A stretch of DNA of 64,000 bases, taken from contig NC_068359.1 of assembly GCF_020536995.1 (NCBI RefSeq), positions 75,991,116-76,055,115 on the forward strand. Reading direction: 5' to 3'. The notes under the pieces are model-generated. The model saw only the letters and a program-made list of their open reading frames with translations. It was not told the DNA's origin and searched no databases. Of this stretch, positions 40,701 through 49,700 are shown piece after piece; position 1 is the stretch's first letter, and every line of letters starts with the position of its first letter. The translations under genes and the position numbers were made by a program. Origin of the DNA: Dreissena polymorpha. Taxonomy: Eukaryota; Mollusca; Bivalvia; Myida; Dreissenidae.

Positions 40701-43700
40701 ATTGCTTTTTTTTCCATAAGTAATACACTTAAATTTATTAACAGCAAGATTTGTAAAACAATCTACAAATATTTAAAAAAAAAATATATCTAGACTTCAG
40801 TATTTTGACCCCAAAAATTTAATTTGATCACTGAAATATTCTAGCAGTCATTTGACTCCTGGTTTTCAAAAGCTATTGAAATCCAAGATCCAATCTTTAT
40901 TTCATAAGCGTTCAGCAATTCTCATTAAACTGAGAATTTCACTATTCCACAGTATATTGGGAAAACACTGACTAATTACTAAGCCACTTCTGTTTTGCAA
41001 GACTTAGCACCATCTCAGTTTGGTTTTTTAGTGTCTTTTGAATAAAATGAATTAAAAAAACATATTACCATATTTCAAAATAATAATTTTCTGGAAATAA
41101 GAACATTAAAGCAACAATTCTAATTAATTACTTAACTAAGTTTTCTTACAACCACTTCACAATACAAGCATGAACAGTGCTCCAGCTAGGATTTGAAAAG
41201 GGCAGGGGGGCTTTTTTGTCAAAAGGGCACTTTCGACGCGCAGTATTTTGTCAAAAGGGCACTTTCGACGCGCAGTATTTTGTGAAAAGGGCACGTACTA
41301 GCGCACGGGTGTTTCTGGAATGCTTCCTATTGCATGTTAATTTATATGTTATAAATAATTGTATTATTCCCATTATTCCCATAATGTCTACAATGAGGAT
41401 TAAAGTAATTACAATGTAATAAGAGATTTATGAATAATCATATGTAAAAAAAAAAAAAAAAAAATTGGGGGGGGGGGGAAGGGGGGGGGCAGGGCGGAGG
41501 TTCGGGGGAGCAGGGCGGAGGTTCGGGAGGGCAGGGCGCGACACCCTTCGATTTAGGCCTAGCTGGAGCACTGCATGAACCAACAAGGAAGGCAACTTGT
41601 AACATAACAAATGGGCTGTAAACAAAAGTTCGCACTTTATTATCTCGCATTACATGGGTCTAAATAACGTTTAAAAGCTCCTTACTGATTGGATTAAACA
41701 GTCCAAAATCATCCAATCAAGTAAGTCGAGACACAAATCTGTCAGAACATTTAAAGCCATGCTGCGTACAAGCTATTTAGAAAACAAAAATCTTAAACCA
41801 AAAAGTTCGGAATATTTCATTTTGTGGTTATAGACAAGTGTGTCTGGCTGAAATTGATGAAATATTACTTGAAAATCATTCATGTATTTCTATTCAACAA
41901 GAAAGTGGTAAAATATTTGTGGACAACATAAAAAAAATCATAAAAACTTGTGTCTGCTACAATTTTACTAGTGGTTACAGAAATTACCGATCCTCCAGAT
42001 GTATTAACAGACATGCCAAATATGAATGGCTTTCATATTTCAAATTTATCAGCCTTGAAATTATCCATTTGTAAAATGAGAATCAAAATAATACATTTAT
42101 CAACCAGTTAAGTCAGTTACACCAAACAGGGCTATAGATAACTTTTGGGGTATATTGGGTAATCAACCCCTGTTTTTGACAACAACAGGGTTTTTGTAAA
42201 TTCAATAGTTTAAGCAAAAATTTTCACCCCCTACTTTTGAGCTTAATTGGGTTTTTCACCCCCGGTTTGTTAACTCAATTGGGCAATTTAGGGAATGACA
42301 TAATTAAATCATACATAATAAAAATCTACTAAGGTTATTATATTATTTTTACAAATGAAATTCAAAAAGGTACCTGTACATAACGAGAGCTTTGTCACAG
42401 ACATGACGAATACCCCCACATGCTGCATTGACACAGAATATTTTGCATGTTGTCTTCACAAAAAACAGCAGACCATGTTTAAAACGCATTAAGTGACCCC
42501 GTGACCTAGTTTTTGACCGGGATGGCCCATGTTCGAACTTGACCTACACATGATCTAGATACAACTTCTGACCAAGTGTGGTGAAGATCGGATGAAAACT
42601 ACTTGAATTAGAGAGCGGACACCATGCTCAATGTTTAAAACGCACTAAGTGACCCCCGTGATCTAGGTTTTTATCTGCCATGCCCCATGTTGGAACTTGG
42701 CCTAGACATCATCTAGATACAACTTCTGACCAAGTTTGGTAAAGTTCGGATGAAACTACTTGAATTAGAGAGAGGACACCATGCTCAATGTTTAAAACGC
42801 ACTAAGTGACCCCGTGACCTAGTTTTTGACCCAGCATGACCCATATTCAAACTTGACCTAGACATCATCAAGATACAACATCTGACCAAGTTTGGTGAAG
42901 ATCGGATAAAAACAACTTGTATTAGAGAGCGGACACTTAATACGGACCGACCAACCGACAGACAGATACAGTATATATACAGTAATTACTGAATTTCTTA
43001 TCAAAGTTCATTTATTTTTGCGTTAAATAAGACCGAGTTTGTGAAAATCGCTGCACAATTGATGAAGTTATAATGGCTGTTCAAAGCTATGCACCCCTTT
43101 TTCGGGTCATTTTAAGTTGAATACCTTGAAAATTAAAGTAGAAATCGGGCGGGTCTACGAATTATTACATTAATACCTTAAAGATTGATAATGGCTTGAA
43201 AAACTGCCTTCTTTTCTTCAAAGGACGGCGTATAAATTATCCGGTACATTTTTATACGGAAAATAACCAGCCTAAAAAATAAGCCCGGTGATTGTAAGAA
43301 TTGCGTTTCGTGACGCAAGGTTTTTACGGGAATTACATTATTAAATTTGTATTTGCATTTTTGTACGCTTTATTTTGAATTTAATTACGTTTTTGGTTAT
43401 TTTAATTGCGTCATTACGCAAATACGCTTGTTATATATAGCCATGATCAAAATCTTTGGGCGCAGCCACCGTGTTTTTCTGAAACCGCGAAATCTTGCTT
43501 CTTGGAAACGGACGATCGGTTATTTCCGCAAACACTTGGAAAATTTAAGCAGACAAGTTTACATTAATATTTTTATGTTTTCCGCAAAATGTGAATTTTA
43601 TGTGCATCTTTCGTTTGAAAAAAATATAGGCAAAGATTAGAAATGTAATATAAAATGCCAATAATTTTGAAAATATTCCCTTTTAATCTGTGTTTTGGTT

Positions 43701-46700
43701 TTAGAAGTCAATAACTATATCACTTTATCGATTACTTTATAATTTATTAAAAACATTAAATGTTTCTCCATAAAATAATGACAACAGATTGATAGGAAGA
43801 TATGATTATATCATGGTTGTTAGTGTGTCCTCCTAGATTCTAAGAATGGACATGTAAGGAAGTGCCTGTTACTTAAATTTATTTGCCTTTATTTGTTGTA
43901 AAGACTTAAAATTATAATTAAAAGTCTGACTTGTTTTGAAAATGTTTTCATTAAATAAAAAGTCAATTTAACTCTTTAGTGGTGGAGAAGAACTAGTGGC
44001 TCAACAGGGAAAGAGGCTATATGCTTAATGAAATTTAAAAAAACAAACATCATAAAACAATATATTTATAAATATTTTGGAGACATTGTACATTTCATAC
44101 AATAGTATTATAGTACAAGTTTTTGTTTAGAAAACCCATAAACATTTTTAGAAAGTTTGTAACCCCTTGTTGCTAAAAAATCATTTAAAAAATAGAATAT
44201 TCAAAGTAATCAATTAAAACAAACAGAAAATGTTTTCTTAAACCTTAAATATTATTTCTGCACTCATTTGACACGTAAGCGTTCTTGAGTTATCATCCAG
44301 AAACCATTTTTCTGTTTCGAGTCACTGTGACCTTGACCTTTGACCTAGTTACATGAAAATCAATAGGGGTCATCTGCGAGTCATGATCAATGTACCTATG
44401 AAGTTTCATGATCCTAGGCGTTAGCGTTCTTGAGTTACCATCCGGAAACCGTTTTACTATTTCAATCACTGTGACCTTGACCTTTAACCTAGTGACCTCA
44501 AAATCAATAGGGGTCATCTGCCAGTCATGAGCAATGTACCAATGAAGTTTCATGATTTTAGGCCTAAACGTTCTTGAGTTATCATCCGGAAACAATCTGG
44601 TGGACAGACGGACGGACCGACCTACGGACATGTGCAAAACAATATATCCCCTCTTCTTCGAAGGGGGGCATAAATATCTTGAATACATGTATTGTGTTTA
44701 CTTAAGTTCAATTTGACAGATACAGTAGATGCCGCTTAATTGAATAGCCCATTTGTCACATCTGAATATTAAATTATCGGGAGTATTCAATTATACAGAA
44801 TCAGTTATATTCCCAATGTTATCACTGTTTATCATATACATGTGTCCATGTTATCGCGTTTTTAACCTATCATTTTAGTATGAAGGCATTTAATCTTTCA
44901 GTACTTGTACAAGAAATTAAGTAAATAATCCACATGATTTATTTACATGCTAACGCAGTGTAATTGTTAACAGAGATTCACTTTCATTTTTGCCCAGTAT
45001 CAGAAAGTCCCCGGGAAAAAAGTTTTTTACTGCGACACTGCGTATGAGGCAATAAAACTGTTCTTTGTGCATGTATCGTGCATTCAATCTAAATTTAAAT
45101 TCACTCATCCAATGAAAGCTCTGCCCCATAATGCACTGTTCTTTTTACACTTCTGAAAAATGGCGTATTCATATGGTTGTGTTTATGAAATTCTTAAACA
45201 TATTTATCGTCATAAATGTTCAAGAGTTTTTTTGTAAGTGATGTAATTTTATTGGATTATCGGATAAATGTGCACATTAGAAAACCGGTATGTATACTGT
45301 TATCGATACGATTCGGTTTATATGCATGTATTGGCAAATGACAACACAGCATGGAAATAAACTGTTGAAGTGTGTTACTCGACAGTTTGTATTCAAAAGT
45401 TTGCACCTGACTGCAAACTGTGATCTGCGTCAGTTTTAACCAGAGACTCCAGTGTTTGCATTGTACTTGGCCCGCATACTACACCTGTAAGTCACGTGAC
45501 GCTTGACATACATGCATTGTGTGAAATGAAAATAAAGGCAGTCAATGGAGTGTGGCTCTCAAAATCGTCGATATGATGCGTATCCTTGGAAATTTATGAG
45601 ATTCTATGAGGTCGTTTTCAGCAATGGTGTGATCCCCAATGACTGGAAGGAGAGCCACATCCTTAACCTTTACAAAGGTAAAGGGGAGGCTCTAGACAGA
45701 GGAAACTACCGTGGGTTAAAGCTTACGGACCAGACGATGAAACTGATTGAGTGTGTACTTGACATCCTCATACGCGAGATGGTCCACATCGATGGTATGC
45801 AGTTTGGTTTTGTTTCTGGTAGAGGTACCACTGATGCAATCTTCATCATACGCCAGCTGCAGGAAAAATACATCGCTGCAAACAAGCCACTGTATATTGC
45901 CTTCGTCGACCTTGAGAAAGCATTTGATAGAGTACCAAGGAAGGTCCTCTGGTGGGCCCTGAGGAGTCTTGGGGTTCAGGAATGTGCAGTTTGTGTCATA
46001 CAGGGCATGTACACAGGCACCAGGAGCCGAGTACATGTCTGCGGACAGTGCAGCGAGGAATTTTTAGTTGGAGTAGGGGTGCATCAGGGTTCTGTTCTCA
46101 GTCCCCTGCTTTTCATCCTAGTCCTTGAAGCTCTGTCGAGGGAATTCCGCACTGGGGTCCCTTGGGAGCTCCTCTACGCTGATGATCTTGCTGTGATCGC
46201 GGACTCACTGGAGTGTCTCTCCAGACTGAAAGGTTGGAAGGATGGTATGGAAAGCAAAGGGCTGAGGGTCAACATGAAGAAGACAAAGCTCTTGATCACC
46301 GGTCCTGGACTGAATCTCCTGCGTGACGCTGGAACATATCCCTGTGCGGTATGTAGGAGTGGAGTGGGAGTGAACTCCATTGAGTGCACCCAGTGCAAAC
46401 TGTGGGTGCACAAAAAGTGCAGTGGCATCAAGGGAAGGATCACCAGCATCCCGGACAATGTTTGTCCGAGATGCCTGGACCAGGCACGTCCAATTGATGG
46501 AAGACCAGTTACCCAGGTGGTCGTTGACGGCTCACAGCTGGATGTCGAGGCCAGCTTCTGCTATCTGGGTGACACGCTATGTGCTGGGGGAAGCTGCGAA
46601 CTTGCTATCATCACCAGATGCTGCACTGCCTGGGGAAAGTTTAAGAAGCTACTACCAATACTGACGTCGAAGCATGTTTCCCTTAAAACCCGTGGCAAAG

Positions 46701-49700
46701 TGTGCAATGCTTGTGTACGGTCTGCCATGTTACATGGTAGTGAAGCGTGGGCACCATCCGCTTCTAATCTACAACGACTTCATAGAAATGACAGAGCAAT
46801 GGTCAGCTGGATCTGCAGCGTCAAACCTGACGACGGAGTCAACACTGACACGCTGTATGGTAAACTAGGGATACCATAAGTCACTGCATCACTGAGAGCC
46901 AGACGTCTGAGGTGGTATGGGCATGTCAAACGTGCCACTTCTTGCATCAACCCTATCATGAAGATGGCCATTCCTGGTGCAAGAGGTAGAGGGAGACCAA
47001 GAAAATCGTGGTCTGACTGTGTCAGGGATGACCTGCACACCTGTGGCATGGAAAACACAGACCCACAGAACAGAGGAGCGTGAAAATCAGGGGTTAGACG
47101 CTCTAGCCGCCTGCTGCCTACCCCAGCTACTGGGACTAATCCAGCAGCAGAAGACAAATAAACTCAGGATCAAGTCAAGTCAAGTACGCTGGATTATAGT
47201 GTGCAATCAATAATTGGCTATTCAATTAACAGGAATACACCATATTTCTTATCAGATTAAGCGTAATTTTTACAATGGGAAGAGATGCAAATGGTTCGGT
47301 GTTTTCAATTTCTATACAATTAACCAGATTATTTGATTATACGATATTCAATTAAATGGAATCTACTGTATAGATATGGAAATAAAAATTTATATTTAAA
47401 AAAAAGTATTTTTTAAAAACCTTAAATTGGAAATTTTAAGTAGTCATTTGGGAAAATGTATACTTTTTGTATTGGGTATGGGGCTGAATAACGACCCCCA
47501 AATTTGTAAGATAAAAAACACTGCATATCCAACACTTTGATTAAGAGGAAAACTTGTTTACCTTTTAGTGGAGAGCATCATAAGGCCACCACCACCACCA
47601 GTGAGATCTTTTTTTAAGTTGTTTATGTCATCTTCACATATGTGGCTCTGAATGTCGCTGCTCACACGGGACCCTGGGCAGGTCATACTCAACGGGGCGT
47701 TTGACTGAAACTGAACACACAATTAATCCTATATTATGTATTAATTGCATAACACAGTGCTCGAAATTAACATTTAAATTCACTTGTCCAGTCAGACTAG
47801 CGGCATAGAATTTCAAACAATACAGTTTTTATCCCCACGCTCCGAACTGGAGCGGGGTGATTATGTGGTTATCTCCACCGTCTGTCCGTCCTTACGTCCT
47901 GGCCACTATATCCTCCTACACTATTAGCACTAGAACCTTGAAACTTAAACACATGGTAGCTATGAGCATATGTGCGACAGTGCACTATTTGGATTTTGAT
48001 CTGACCCCTGGTTCAAAAGCTGCAGCGTGGGGTTACGCATCGGCCGTGGCTGCGCCATTTCTAGTCTGTACTGAATTTAAAAAGTAAATTACTATACAGT
48101 ACTAGTTTTCTGTAATTTAACAACATAAAATATAGTAATAATTTCATATAAATTGTATTTAAACATTATTTTACACTGGACCAATTCTCCTACAGAGTTA
48201 TTAATGTATGCAACAGTTTACCCCAACATGTCGTGGATGCAGAAAGTCCAGTCAGACTAGCGGCATAAAATTTCAAGCAATACAGTTTTTATCCCCACGC
48301 TCCGAACTGGAGCGGGGTGATTATGTGGTTATCTCTGCCGTCTGTCCGTCCTTCCGTCCTGGCCACTATATCCTCCTACACTATTAGCACTAGAACCTTG
48401 AAACTTAAACACATGGTAGCTATGAGCATATGTGCGACAGTGCACTATTTGGAATTTTGATCTGACCCCTGGGTCAAAAGCTGCGGCATGGGGATACGCA
48501 TCGGCCGCGGCTGCGCCATTTCTAGTCTGTACTGAATTTAAAAAGTAAATTACTATACCAGTACTAGTTTTCTGTAATTTAACAACATAAAATATAGTAA
48601 TAATTTCATATAAATTGTATTTAAACATTATTTCACACTGGACCAATTCTCCTACAGAGTTATTAATGTATGCAACAGTTTACCCCAACATGTCGTGGAT
48701 GCAGAAACCCAGAACAGTTTCAAACTAGCAATGGCGCGGCCGCTGCCGATGCATATCCCCATGCCGCAGCTTTTGACCCTGGGGTCAGATCAAAATTCCA
48801 AATAGTGCACTGTCGCACATATGCTTGTAACTGGCAGTCTGTTCAGGTTTTATGCTGTTTGATGCTCATTACCATGGTTGAAGCCTTAAAAACTTGAATC
48901 TAAAAAGAAAGGTCTTAAATTTAATTTAACCTTCTAAATGATTACAAATGCGTGATAATACGTATCTAAGTAGTAAAGGGTTAAAGTTTCTAATTTGTAA
49001 CCCAGGTAATTCATATAGTTTTCCATAAAAATGACAGTCTTTATGTCTTTATAGTCACTAAAATGCTTTGTTAAAGCTAAATGAGTTTTAGGGATGGAAA
49101 TGACCAATCAAAAACAAATATGAGCCTGGTTTTCCCGTCCAGCACTTTTTAGTTACATCCCTAACAAGAGGGCCTGAAAGGTCCAAAGTTGCACACCTGA
49201 GAAAACAAGATATTATTGGGACAAATCTTCTTACCAAGTTTCATTAAGATCGGAAAATAAATGTGGCCTCTAGAGTGTAAACAAGGTTTCACTATAGCCA
49301 TATAAGGAAAAATGCCCCGCCCCCTGGCGGCCATGTTTTTCAACCAACACTCGTCCAAGAAATTATTGGGATAAATCTTCTTACCAAGTTTCATGAAGAT
49401 TGGACAATAAATGTGGCCTCTAGAGTGTTAACAAGATTTTACTATAGCCATATAAGGAAAAATGCCCCGCCCCATGGCAGACATGTTTTTCAGGCAAAGG
49501 TTACCATTTTTTAAATCATCTAAGATATCATTGAGACAAATCTTCTGCGCAAATTTCATGAAGATCGGAATATAATGTGGCCTCTAGAGTGTTAACAAGG
49601 TTTTACTATAGCCGTATAAGAAAAATGCCCCGTCCCCTGGCGGCCATGTTTTTCAACCAACCAGCATCAATTTCGAACTCGTCCAAGATATTATTAGGAT

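Noticed and set aside
45545-46879. PHD-like finger as part of the host Pcl gene
   Set aside because: It is on the opposite strand and in frame with reverse transcriptase motifs, so it belongs to the LINE.
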